This document shows positions 1-14,700 of a DNA stretch of 64,000 nt, piece after piece. Position 1 is the first letter of the stretch. Every line of letters starts with the position of its first letter. Below the pieces are notes generated by a model. It saw only the letters and a program-made list of their open reading frames with translations. It ran no database searches and was not told the DNA's origin. The stretch is from Ceratodon purpureus. Its lineage: Eukaryota; Streptophyta; Bryopsida; Pseudoditrichales; Ditrichaceae. The stretch covers positions 14,096,430 through 14,160,429 of the forward strand of contig CM026427.1 in NCBI GenBank assembly GCA_014871385.1. Direction: 5' to 3'. A program made the position numbers and the translations under genes.

Positions 1-1369
1 TGATGTGCATCATTTCACTCCCATGGCTGAACTCTCGGATTTTGCCTTCTAGCAGAGACTGGCAATCTTTGAGCTATCGTAGCACCATAGAAGGGTCACC
101 ACCCAGTGAGCAAATATTTACTCCTATTTCTATGGAAAAAAAAATGTTCACCTTTCAAAAAACGAATTTCTTAATTTTTCAATCATGAGCAAAAAATATT
201 CTCAAAATGATCCCAAATACCTCAGAACTAATGTTTATATATTTTAATTCTATTTTCATGTTTTTCTCCTCACAATTTTTCAAATTCTTAATTTTTATTT
301 TAAAATGTTTTTGGGGCAAACCCAATATGCTGCTAGGTATGCAATTTGTGAGAACTGGTTCAGACCATATGAAGCCAACTGGTTTATGCCACATCCAGTA
401 TTCACCCAGATCCCTTTGTTTTGGCTTGATGGTAATTGTCCAGGCCTTGGTTTTGCTGCTTGAGGAGGCTGCAGTAATATCCCGTAGATCAATTCTCATG
501 TCTTGAATTGTTTGTGTTTTTGATTGCAGGTGCAAACTAAGGGAATTCATTGCAAGTAAGACCACACTAGTGATTGTGATTTCTTGTTCCACTGAGCTAT
601 CACGGCAACTTTTTTCACACGCTACCGTACCCAAGACATGCTTAACCTGCATTTTACATACCCTGGTAAGATGGGTCAAGTCCACAAATATGAATTTTCT
701 TAGCATCACTTTTAGAGTCTCTCCAAGAAGTACAATAGGTTTCGAGTTTGAGGGGGTTCCCTGTGCCAATTTCTTAGCATTGGTTTCAACAAATATAGTA
801 AAATGTTAAAATAATTAAAAATAGTTTTTACAATTTCATTCTCTCATTTTTAGGTCTATTTTTAACCTCGTATTTTTATTATTTATAATGTTTTTTTTCT
901 TCTCCTTCATAGCCAAATATACTAAAATTTATCTTTATTTATTTTTTAGCTATTTGTATCACTATCCAAAGTAGTTTATAAAATATATTCTTTAGTGTTA
1001 TTATTTCTTCTGTTTCATTTAATATACATTGAAAAACACAACATGATTGGACGGATTCATGGACTAATGAATGGTCCAAGGTTTGTTGAAGTTCAATAAA
1101 ATTCTATTAATTTTTTATATTTATTTCTCACTTGATATTGATTCTACTCAAACAAACAACTCCACCAAACGAATTATGCAATTTCATCACAAATTGTGGT
1201 TCATAAATTTGTTTAAAATAGCACATGAAAGTAATGAATTTATTTTTTGGATGTATTGGTCATTTCTTATATTTAAGGGTAAAAAAGGACAAAGAAAATG
1301 ATACAATGATGATTCACAAATGAATGTTTTACAGCATTTGTGTAAATTTTTTGCACTGTAAAAGTCAAA

Positions 1370-2010
1370 GGTTTTGTACTAATATGATAAATATGATGTT
1401 GGTTACTTGTGCACCAAATTTTAGATTTAACAAAGAGGTGTAGCATTGTGAAAAAGTTGTATAAGGATCATGGGTGTTAATGCTATTTTATTTTTTGACA
1501 AACGATTTTTTTTTTAAGAATAGAAATCCATGCGGTCAAAACAAAGGTTTTTATCTATTCTTGAAGTGATAAAAAAATAAATTAAAAAAAATAAAAAAAA
1601 TTAAAAAAAATCTTTATCTTTTATGCGACAAAGAAATAGTTATCTTTTGCTCGACCAAAAAAGATGAAAAAACTTTTGCTCCTTCTAAAATGAAAATCTT
1701 CCACAATATAAGAATTTTTTAATGACAATACCAAAACCAATCATGTTAGTTACTTGCACAAAAAATCTTAAAGGTAGTTTAAGGGTGTATCAAAAAAATT
1801 GAGCCGCCCGAGGAGTAGGAAAAAAGGTTTTGGGCACTATACATTTTTTTTTTGAGGTTTAGTGCAAAAAACATTTATATTCCCGCAAAGCTCTTGCAAT
1901 TCCTATGTCTACAAAAAAATTCGGAAACTCATATCTAAAATTGACATTATAGAAACTTGCCCAAATTTTCAAAAAGCCCTCTCGCCGATTAGGGGTTAAA
2001 GTAGAAGCAC
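1370..2010 (+). repeat. Dispersed AT-rich repeat, copy A
   Basis: The stretch runs through ordered blocks: a 'gatgttggttacttgtgca' block, then 'gtgtagcattgtgaaaaa', then a 'tcttccacaatataagaa' block, then 'ttgacattatagaaacttg'. The same order of blocks recurs, diverged, at about 3030-3480 and 24780-25330. The later blocks recur at 45560-45790. This suggests an old non-coding interspersed repeat. I see no terminal repeats or coding capacity. Confidence 0.5.
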
Positions 2011-3029
2011 CAATTCTCAATAGTTCAAACACTTGCAGCTATAAGGCAGAGGAGGAGCAATTCTACTTGGAAAGAACTTCAAAGTTAGAACAGATCGAGT
2101 ATAGTTATTTGTGAAGTCATTTGGTATTTGACTTAAATACTATGAATTTTGACACAATATCTAAGCCATATATTTAGATATAATCTTATTTGTTTACTCT
2201 AAGTCTTGATAAACATGGAAGAATTTGGTGGTCTCACTACATTAAATGCATGTGACTTAGGTGGTCTCCAAATTCCAAAAAAAAAAGGTTTTTAAAGATG
2301 GAATGTTAGTAAAACAAGTTTTCCATGAATTTAGAGACCAACAAGCATTTACACACCATATACAGAGAGACCACCTAACTCTTACATGTCCATTAGCTAC
2401 TTGAAGTGAAAAATAATATTATAATAAAGTAAAATCCATGGTAAATTATACAAACTCAAGATACTTTGAGGATAACTCTAATAACTTTGCATGTTTTAGC
2501 ATTGGAAGATAAAATAATTTGATTCATGTGATTTGTAAACTTACAAGCTAATATGAATAAGTTATGGATTATTAAAGCTCATGATGAAAGTTGCAAAATT
2601 ATAGACAGTACAAACACTCAAAATGAAAATCACAATTTCATGTATTCAACGGTTTAAACAAATCAAGATCAAATTTTGTAATAACAATAAGTTTAGATTC
2701 TCTTACAGTCAATTATATTGAATAATAAATAACCATTTCAAACAACTGGCCATATTGGGTACATCTATTCTATTTCTCAAAATTCCTTCACCACTTGTCA
2801 CCAAAAACACTCCAAGATTACAAATTGAAAGCAAGAAGTGAAATAATCAATGCAAATTTTTCTTTAAATATCCATTTTCTCTAAGCTTATTGAATATCAT
2901 GCATAAAAAACATTAATTGAATCTGACTTTACATATTGGAAAATTATAGAATTTGAAGTAAGTGAAATGAAATTTTGATTTGATCAATGAACTTTGACTT
3001 GTCTTTGTGACAATTGTCTCGACTACAGA

Positions 3030-3480
3030 AGGGCTAAATTTTACAATAGTATGGTGTACATGATGTTGGTTTCTTGTACACCATATTTAAAGGTTGTGAA
3101 GGGGTGTAGCATTGTGAAAAAATTGTAAAATGGACATGGGTTCATAAAATTGTCTGTACACATTCTATTTGTTTGCTAACTCATTCTTCTTTAGAATTTG
3201 AAACCATTTGGTCAAAAAAAGGTATATGTCTACATTTGAAGTAGAAAAAAAAATTAAAAAAAAATAAAAAATGAAAAACATAAGAAAAAAAATTGCATCC
3301 TAGAGAAGAAGGGTGAGAAAACTTTGAATCTTCAAAGTAATGAAAATTCTCCAATATGACCACATTTTCTATTGATTGTGTCCAAAGTAATAAGTTTAAC
3401 TATTTGCATAAAAAACTTGAAAGGTAGTAAAAGGATGTAGCCAAAAAATGGAGTTGCCCTTAGTTAATCCTTAAACGTCC
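3030..3480 (+). repeat. Dispersed AT-rich repeat, copy B
   Basis: This is a diverged copy of the 1370-2010 repeat. It shares 'atgatgttggtttcttgtac', 'ggtgtagcattgtgaaaaa' and 'aatgaaaattctccaatatg' in the same order. A possible continuation at about 3770-3835 shares the 'ttgacatcgta' block. Confidence 0.45.
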
Positions 3481-4658
3481 CACAGGGATGGTATATACGT
3501 TGTTCTATGATTGAGATTTTTTACCAATAAAAAAAACTCTCAATTAGAATCTTATTAACTCACTAGAACCGCATTCATGTATATTTCAACTTCTTTTTTG
3601 CACCCAAATCCATTAAAGGTGTGAATACATTCCAAATATAATCAAAATACATTGTATTGTACTGATCGCTAGGGCACACTAGACGTTTAGGGGTTAAGGA
3701 AAAATGACTCAAAGGATTATAATTTTATTTTTAGAATTAATGTGGATAAAAATGTTATTGGCACAAAACTCTTGTAATTTTGGACGTCTACAATTTTATT
3801 TTTTTAAATCACATTCAAAGTTGACATCGTAGCCTATTTGTTCAGTATTGAACATTGGATAGTGTGCTGATTCTGAATGTCTGATCTCTTGTGTCAACAA
3901 CGATGCAATACCATGATTTACTATTGTAAGCATATAATTGTCCTTATGAACTGCTGTTGACGTATTTCCTTCTTTCAGGCTTGCTCTCAAAGCATGCTGA
4001 ACCTATTGTTCAATGATAAATTGTGACTATTCATTAGAAACGTACGGTAACCATTGATTTCAAGAAACAAAAACTCATTGAACAAAACATTATTCTCTAG
4101 CTTCATCTCAAACTCAAACTTGGTTGGACATTATATTTGTGTATGTTGAGACAGATGCATGCCACTTCCTGCCTAGAGTGAGTTTTAACTTTTACGCACT
4201 ATTCACGGATGAGCAGCTCTTGAATTTGCAGTTTCATCTAAGAAAGAATATGAACGATCTAAATTTTGCACAACTGGTGCTTCAATATAATTGTGGAGTT
4301 TGGGAACATCCACCAGTTGAAACAAAATGATTTTAACCCCTAAAGGACCATTGTCCTAGAATGGGCTTTTTTAAATTTCAAAATGATTTTAAGGGTCTTT
4401 TTATAAGTCTTCAAGGCCATCTTGAAAGAGTGAGTTAGCATCAAGAAGACTTGTGAAGGTCTCCGTTTCAATAGTTGTATGGAAGCCATAGCCTATCGAC
4501 GTAGTATAAAGTGAGAAGAGACTATAAATAAAACCAAATCGTTCATTTATAATAAAAGAATCATTAAATATTCCTCCAAAAAAATCACTTCAAAATCAAG
4601 TTTTAAGACAAAAGTTAACATGGATCATGATAAGATAATCAGGCCATAATTGTTTCAA

Positions 4659-4660
<2 letters not shown>

Positions 4661-4719
<59 letters not shown>
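4661..4719. repeat. (TA)n microsatellite
   Basis: An almost pure alternating TA tract of about 55 bases, in AT-rich intergenic DNA. Confidence 0.95.
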
Positions 4720-4722
<3 letters not shown>

Positions 4723-5710
4723 AAATTGATTTTAGAAGATATGTGACCTATAGTATTTTAATATAATATAAAGCTTGTACCAAAATAATTTTTTCCTTTA
4801 AATTGACCTCTAATTAAAATTCTACACATGGTTTTTGATTCAAAACTATCAAACTACTCTATAATCATATGTAACAAGCTAAAAAAATCATGTTTTTTTA
4901 ATTTTCTATGAATACATGTTAAAAAAACTTTCTTCTAATGGGCCTCTAACCCACCTCAAAGACGTAGGCCAAATGCAAATTTTGAAGGACTCTACTTCAT
5001 GCATTTTTGGTGCTATGTAAGAAAAAAAAATTAAAAAATCCTACAATATATTTCCTTTGATTTTCCTTAGTCAATTTTTTGTAGTCAAATACCTTATGCG
5101 TTTACAAAAAACTGTAATATCAAATTATAAAATAATTTGAATAAAATAATAATTACTGAAAATAATGTAGAACATGCCAATTTTCAGTTACATGCTTTGA
5201 AATCTTTGTCCTTGAATTTTTGAAAATTGCTTTAAAAATAAAAATTAGATTATACAAATAATATTAGTGAGTTTTGATTAAGAAATAATCAACATAAAAA
5301 TATGCACCTTTAGTATGCCATTTTGATATGTTAGAACTTTCAATAGTTCTATAATTTAGATATTTCTCTATTTAAAAATCTAACAATTTGACAAGTTGCT
5401 TTTAAAGATATGGATTTTTTTCATATTAAATTCGACAAGACACTATTGTACATTGTTCAATAAAAATAATATAAAAATGAATAAAATAATAGAATTTTGT
5501 TTTTTTATAACATTGCTTTCAAAGATTTACATTGAAATCACTTACTATTATGTTTCAAAAAGAAGATTTTAATCAAAGGCTCAAAATAATGTCAAAATAA
5601 GTTAAAATATAGAATCCTTAGCAAAGAAAGTTGAGGTAAATGGTATTTTATTACTAATTATCTATATTTTATCAATCACCTCAAATAAACTATATACATA
5701 ACAAAAATAC

Positions 5711-5714
5711 TCAT
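5711..5714. repeat. Candidate target-site duplication, left (TCAT)
   Basis: TCAT directly abuts the left TIR of the 739-bp element and is repeated directly after the right TIR. A match of only 4 bp could be chance, but its position on both sides is exact. Confidence 0.55.
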
Positions 5715-6453
5715 GGGGGGAAGCACAATAAAGTGTACCACAAAGTGCAATATGTGACGACTAAGAAGTGAATATGAAGTGTGCTGTTTTTGAAAGCTCA
5801 AAGCTGATTTTGAGCATTTTGGTGTAGTTTTTGAGCATTTTAGTCACTTTTTAAGGTGTCATAGGGTATCTTACACACATCTCCATGAAAGAAACATCTT
5901 CAATTGAAACTTAACTTGACCGCTAGTTCTAAATCATGAAAATGAACTTTTTCAAAATTTTAATTTCTTCACTTGGGGACCTCTATTGTCTTTAGAGGAT
6001 GTTTTTTCCAATTTAAAAAACAATGTTCGGTGAAAAAAACCTCACAAAAAGTTTCACGGAAAAGAGTGTTTTAAAAAACGTCCTTGAAATACTTCTCGTG
6101 CACCCAAAACTTTCATTTCAAGTGGTCATTGCCATTTATACATCCGCAATTCACAAACGGAGATCCCGGTGGAGTCAGAAGTGATTTCCGACAACATTCG
6201 ACATTGTTCTTGTCACTTTTTGAAATCTTGACATTCACTTTGTCGTACTTTGAGCTTCTCGTATCGCATTGTAGAAGATGCGAATTCGTACCATATTTTC
6301 CCACACTTTAGAGAATCAAGTCTATTTTCTAAACCCATACTTCTTCCCAACATACCAACATTCGAGATGCCACTTTCTTATGTCTTTGCGGTAGGGGCTG
6401 AAATTGACAATGAGCGTAGCACTTTTTTGGTACACTTTATTGTGCTTCCCCCC
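5715..6453. mobile_element. Non-autonomous DNA element with perfect 26-bp TIRs
   Basis: The first 26 bases (5715-5740, starting GGGGGGAAGCACAATAAAG) are the exact reverse complement of the last 26 bases (6428-6453), and weaker similarity continues inward for about 10 more bases. The 739-bp unit is flanked on both sides by TCAT (5711-5714 and 6454-6457), a candidate 4-bp target-site duplication. No frame inside is long or family-like, so the element is non-autonomous. The superfamily is not recognised: the ends are not CACTA, hAT or Mutator type, and a 4-bp duplication is unusual for the common plant groups. Confidence 0.8.
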
Positions 6454-6457
6454 TCAT
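6454..6457. repeat. Candidate target-site duplication, right (TCAT)
   Basis: This is the right-hand copy of TCAT, directly after the run of six C that ends the 739-bp element. Confidence 0.55.
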
Positions 6458-6899
6458 ATATTAGATATCCTTGTTGATATTAAATGATTGTATTAACGCA
6501 TCATTATATATTAAATAGAATGAGATGTGTGATATGCTTATCATTCACCACCACTATGTATAAATAATATTAAATAAAATTTATATGAATATGATGGTAA
6601 ATGATTATACAATAAATTTCTTCATCTCCAATATTAATATCTTTGATTGTAGAAGGATCGCATGGCAAGTCTATTGAATGGAATGACAAATTTATAATTG
6701 TTCCATACTAATTATCTCGTTTAAATATATAGAAGACAACTAGTGAGTAATAAAAAGGATGCATGCCATTTTATTTTCTATTTATAGATCTTAATTGTAT
6801 TACTTTTTAAATAATGGCTACTTCTAATAAAACTTATATAAGACAAACTACAAGTAAACAAGTATGACTTCTAAAATGTACGTCCAATCTATTTGTTGA

Positions 6900-7490
6900 T
6901 ATCATTTAAATCTCCAAGCACAACATCACAAATTGAAATTTCCAAAGCCACATCACAAACCCAATGTCTCAGGGCAACATTACAAATTGAATGTACACCA
7001 TAGATTAAATGTTCCAAGGCAACGTCACATATTGAATGTTCCAATGTGACATTCTTGATTGAATATCTCAGTGACATCCTAGATTGAATATCTCACGTGA
7101 CGTCTGACATTAAAGATTGAATGTCTTACTTCAAGGCCACATCACAAGTTGAATGCTCTTGGATGATATCCGAGATTGAATGTCTAGGGTGGCATTTGAC
7201 ATCACAAATTGAATGTCTTAGGGTCACATCACAGATTGAATGTTCCAGGTGAAATCTTAGATTGAATGACCAGGGTGACATTCTAGATTGAATGACTATG
7301 GTGACATCTGACATTGTAGATTGAATGCCTTAAGGCCACATCACAGATTGAATGTTCCAGAGCCACATCACATGTTGAATGTTCCAGGTCACATCACAAA
7401 TTGAACGATCTAGAGTGACATCATAGATTGAATGTCAGAAGGCCACATCACAAATTGGATGTTCCAGGGGCCACATGACATATCAAATGG
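6900..7490. repeat. Degenerate minisatellite, 24-28-bp units
   Basis: About twenty imperfect copies of a unit close to 'cacatcacaaattgaatg' followed by 'ttccagggc' lie in tandem. Unit length varies from about 24 to 28 bp, and some copies carry an extra 'tgacatc' piece. The short minus-strand frames here (repeating HSICDVAL-like peptides) are only translations of the repeat. A run of plain AT-rich DNA follows to about 8050. Confidence 0.85.
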
Positions 7491-8239
7491 TAGCTACTAC
7501 AGACAAATCATATAAAAGTCATAGCGACTGAAAAATATGACTACTGTCTACGTCATAAAGATAATGTCCTTGAGTTGTACCAGACATCAATTGAATTGGG
7601 TGTATGGCTTCAATGTACTAGACCAGTTGACATATCAATTGTCAGCTACCTAGAATTATATTCACAACAAAGCTTTATCGTGAGTAATAGACATGGCCCG
7701 TTCATTTGCATTCTTTACCGACACTTTTTGAATGTAATAAAAGGGAAATGAAATTTTATCGACTGATATAGTAAATCATTTGTTCGTTGACCATCACTTC
7801 CCTATGTCAATTTCTTAAACTAAAAATGATAAAAGAAAATGGTATAAGACTGCAATCCGAAGTAGAGTTACAAACTTTACACACCTCTCATTAAATCTTG
7901 ACAGAAAACAAGACACCAACAATATCTTAAAAAAACTTACAATAGGTACATTACATCCAAAGCCCTCCAACACCTTACCAAACCAAAGTACAAAAAATGA
8001 ACATACAAACATGGTAAAATTTAGTTCCCCACCTCATCAGAGTGATTTGACATCACTCTGACCCCATTCACTAAGTTGTAAGTTTCTTGCTGTGCAAGCG
8101 ACGCCGACCTCAATGGTCACAGGAGCTCCGGGTATGGCCCAACACGGAAAACCATGCCACAGACAGACTCAGCTCTGGCTACAAAACCCAAGCGCCCGGA
8201 GAAATTCTTGGCGTGATAACACACAATCACTTATCATAC

Positions 8240-8240
<1 letters not shown>
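7491..8240. other. Intergenic DNA upstream of the ROP gene
   Basis: AT-rich sequence grades into a GC-richer stretch from about 8050. No gene is visible. Confidence 0.6.
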
Positions 8241-11077
<2,837 letters not shown>

Positions 11078-13040
11078 AAACAATCAAGCACTTTGACCAA
11101 GCTTAGTTTTTGGAGCTGGTTATACTCATTGACTTCCAGGCTCGCTTATGCTTTGGTTACGTCTCAGCTGACATCCAGTAGTATAGGTTCCACGGGTGAT
11201 TCGCCACAGCCTATCTTTGTCCACTTCTCTGTGGGAATTGTGATCACCTGGATTGTAGTGTATTCTTTTCTCCTGCTGGTAATTTGGTGATGGACATGGG
11301 GTGTGATTTTGTAGATGGTGCGTTCGGTACCATTGACCAGAGGGGCTACCGCATCTCCTAGAAATGCTTTTGGTCATCAGGTACTTGACAAACATCTTCT
11401 GCCAGCCAAAAGGGGGCTGCAGTAGGAAGCTTTGTAGACTTATCAGGCATTACACTGGAAACATCCCCATTTCAATGCTTTTGCACCATCCGTTGTGTTT
11501 TCCACTTTCGGGGCCATTGTTTTTGTCTACTACGAGTAGATTACCTTTTATGTAGTTGGTCGTAGCCATCATGTAGCAGGATGTACCTATTTCTATTGAA
11601 ACTGTCAGTAATTGTGTGCATGTTTTTGCTCAGTAATTGAGTGATGTCCCTTGACTCGGGTTGAGTGCGAAAGCATCCTCTATGTGTAACATGATCTTAT
11701 TTCCCCTTCCATGGTTTGTTGATTTGTACTGTATGATATACATGATTGGGATTTAGGAACGCTGAATGGTGTACTATCATCGAGAGAATAACTACCCATC
11801 TCATTATTTTAGAATGTCGTAGTTGATAGTGGGAACCAGATACGATACCATCGTCTCTCTCCTTGAATGTAATCTACGAGTAGTTGTTTTGAAATGGGAT
11901 TGAAACAGTATTCGGTAGTCTTTGCTGCAATTGCTACGTGTCTGGGTTGCCCAGTGGGATGTCAGGCTTGGTGACAGGTGATGCTCCCTGCAGTAACACT
12001 ATCCTGCCGCTACCTGGTGTACTTCTGCTGGTTCTTATTCAAAATAGATTTCCTTTTTAAATCGTTCGAAGCAGTCCTTGACCAGAGTACAGCACTCAGA
12101 CTGTTTTAATGCTGATTTCCTATTAACCATATGTTCTTACCTATCATTTAAATAAGGATGTGCAGTACAATATTCAGAGAGCCTCTACAGAACAGTATTC
12201 AGATTAGCATGTGTAGTACATTATTCAGACTAGGATGTGTAGTAGAGTAAGAAACATACAATAGTTCAAAGCATGAAACATGATTAAACAAATAATGAAG
12301 TTTTCAGTTCTGTAACCCTTGTTATATTGTTTCCAAAGAGCTAAGGAACAACATTACACAACTAGTTTTGAAGAAGGTATGAGCTTTAACATGTTGAAAT
12401 CTTAGAAGTATATATCTCCTTCATATCATATTTTCAAAAAGCCTAAGACCACTATTATATAAATAATGAGATTTCAACATTAATTTTTTACATTATTCAT
12501 CGTTTGATCAAAACTTACTTGAACCTTACTTGTGATTTATGTATCTTGTAGTGCTCAACAAGATCTCTTCAATGAACTCAAGATCAAATGCAAAGTCCAA
12601 GTACTAAATATATGAACAATCGAAGATGTTGAATGAAAATTTAGGTGTTCATAGTGATGAGAATTGAAATGGGTTTGCTTCTAAAACCCCTATAACTGCC
12701 GTATATTCCAGAACCCAAACTTAAGTTTCAAAATTATTTTCAAACACAGATGTATGAGCGCATGAATAAGATTCAATCCAATTTTGAAACAGTGCGCCAG
12801 TTGACTGGCACTATTGGTGCAGCATAAACCTAGCCAAGTGGAAGTAGGTTAACTTTCATCCTTGACCACCTATCTCCGAATCTATTTCTGGAATGCAGGT
12901 GATTGAATTTATTAATTCATTTTACATTATTCAATCAGAAAATTGTTTGAAAAACACATCATTCACAGATAGGCCTAATTTCGCACAAAAAAGATGTCCT
13001 AAAATCCTTTTCCCAAGACTCCATTGCATGAGACGAGACG
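11078..13040. other. ROP 3' UTR and intergenic DNA
   Basis: The first 600-1000 bases have genic composition and are probably 3' UTR. After about 12.1 kb the DNA becomes AT-rich. At 12155-12250 a loose tandem repeat of about 30 bp carries 'gtagtacattattcagacta'-like units. No coding region is supported. Confidence 0.55.
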
Positions 13041-14700
13041 GTTTTATCAGGTCGGAACTCTCGTTGTAGAATATCCCCCAACAAATCTAAATCCGGATGA
13101 TAATGGCTGCCTTCCCTCTTGCCCTGCCCGTCTAAACATTTTCTCTCCGCCCGCCTGCCCGCCTGCCCGCCGGCTCTTGTCCAGCCGCTGACGCCGCCGG
13201 ATGCTGACTGCCGCGTAACGACCGATGATGGCCCTTGACCGAACCAACGACATCTCGACGGAGGCAGCCAGGCTCGTCGTCACCAACTTCCGTCGCTTCT
13301 CTCCGTTCGCTCCTCGTCGAAATTTCGTCCGTCACGGTGGCGCTCGTGCTCTTCGTTAACGAAGACAAACAACTGAATAGTTTAATCGTTTTGAGAGGGA
13401 GTCGAAGAGGGTGTCTAACTGGTTGTTGCTTAAGAAAAGAACCAATACAGAAGTCTGGATTACCCCACCAACAATTGGTGAATGCCATCATCCTGATTCC
13501 TGGTCTAACAACTTGGTTTCTGAAAGAGAGGTTGCAGTTCTATCTCCTATTTTGTGGTGTCGTTTTCCCACCAGTATTGAATTTTATCTCCCTGGTTTAG
13601 AGTGGGATGATGGTCATCAATGAATGAGGTAGGTTGAGGCTTTGTCTTGTACTGTTGAGTTTGCTGAAGCTTTTCATCAGGCCCTCTTCCAAACTTGAGA
13701 CCCACATGAGATGAACATGAAAGAAGCGGTTGTGATGGAAGTTGAGAACGGGGCGATCGAGGCTGGAGGCCGTGTGGTGCTTGTTTTGTTTTGGTGTTTG
13801 TTTTTCTCTCCTTGCTCATTCTCCCCTCCTATGTGCTGACTGAGGTGCGATTGGAGATCTTCATGCTACCTCGGTATTTGATAAGAGAGACGTTGCTGCT
13901 ATGTTCTTGCTGTTGATGCTGCTCTTTCTCTAGTCCTGGTGGCCGCCCTTCTTACATGTGCTTCGTTTTCCAAGTTCTTATAGTGTGGTTTAACTGTGCC
14001 TTTGTTAGCTGATGCTCCTTTCTCTTGGCTAGTGGTGTTGCTGGTTGGATATGAAAGGAATCACTTTCAAAACCTGACCAGGCCTCAACACAAGAAAGCA
14101 TTTTGGATTTGCACATCCGTGGTGGATATAAAGAGCAGAACCAAATAGTTTTTATTCCCAAGAGTTCGAAATACAAAACATCTAGGTTAATTGTGTGCGT
14201 CAAGCAGACAACTCTTACACCTCTCAAACGAAAGACTCAGATCCAATCAACCCATCATGTGCGCAGAGTATGCAAGAGCAGATGCAAATGACAATCAAAC
14301 CTCATTAAATTGTTACATGTTGCCTGGATTAATCCATGAAGGACAAAACCTTGTCCTTCATGACGTTACATCGTAATTTTTAAGACCATATTCTGCAGAC
14401 CTTAACCCATCCTGCATTGTGCATCATAATCTATCCTACACTTAACTCCGACTGTGAACCATCACGCTGTATGCACCTGAATCCATTGCCGGGGGACTGT
14501 TCCATCTGTGACGTGACGTAAGCCCTGTATTCATACCCTGAAATAGAATACTTCCTTTCCCAAATCAATGCAATGGCTCCAAACTTCCAAAGCTCGGCGG
14601 TCTTCAAAGAGTGCTGCTTCTGTTCAGTACCGTTGACTGAAACATGATATGAGTGTGAGCCATTCTTTTGCACTTGGTGCTTCACATGCCGGCTTGGTTG
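13040..14700. other. Gene-like island of unknown identity
   Basis: This block is GC-richer than its flanks, with a sharp CpG-rich peak at 13130-13350. Open frames lie on both strands: plus 13235-13600, minus 13132-13491 and minus 14431-14685. A small ATG frame at 13228-13359 would give 43 residues rich in Arg and Phe, with an N-terminus (MALDRTNDISTEAARL) that reads like real coding sequence. I could not join these into a model or recognise any family. It may be an expressed but poorly conserved gene, a non-coding transcript or a decayed gene. Confidence 0.3.

Larger units (their letters stand above)
1..5710. other. AT-rich intergenic DNA with degenerate repeats
   Basis: No gene is supported here. 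The DNA is AT-rich, with homopolymer runs and stop codons in all frames. A minus-strand open frame of about 196 codons (179-769) and a shorter one at 3796-3990 are open by chance or are relics. Neither has a good start, splice partner or recognisable motif. Two diverged copies of a dispersed repeat (about 1370-2010 and 3030-3480) and a TA microsatellite (4661-4719) lie inside. Confidence 0.6.

Noticed and set aside
3690-4341. Possible element bounded by inverted TAGGGGTTAA
   Set aside because: Only 10 bases match, no target duplication is visible, and the same word also occurs near 1992.
6889-7314. Repeated HSICDV peptides on the minus strand as a repeat protein
   Set aside because: They are translations of the degenerate minisatellite, interrupted by stops and lacking a start or splice context.
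6900-7490. CRISPR-like array
   Set aside because: The units are degenerate and directly adjacent, without unique spacers, and the context is a plant nuclear genome.
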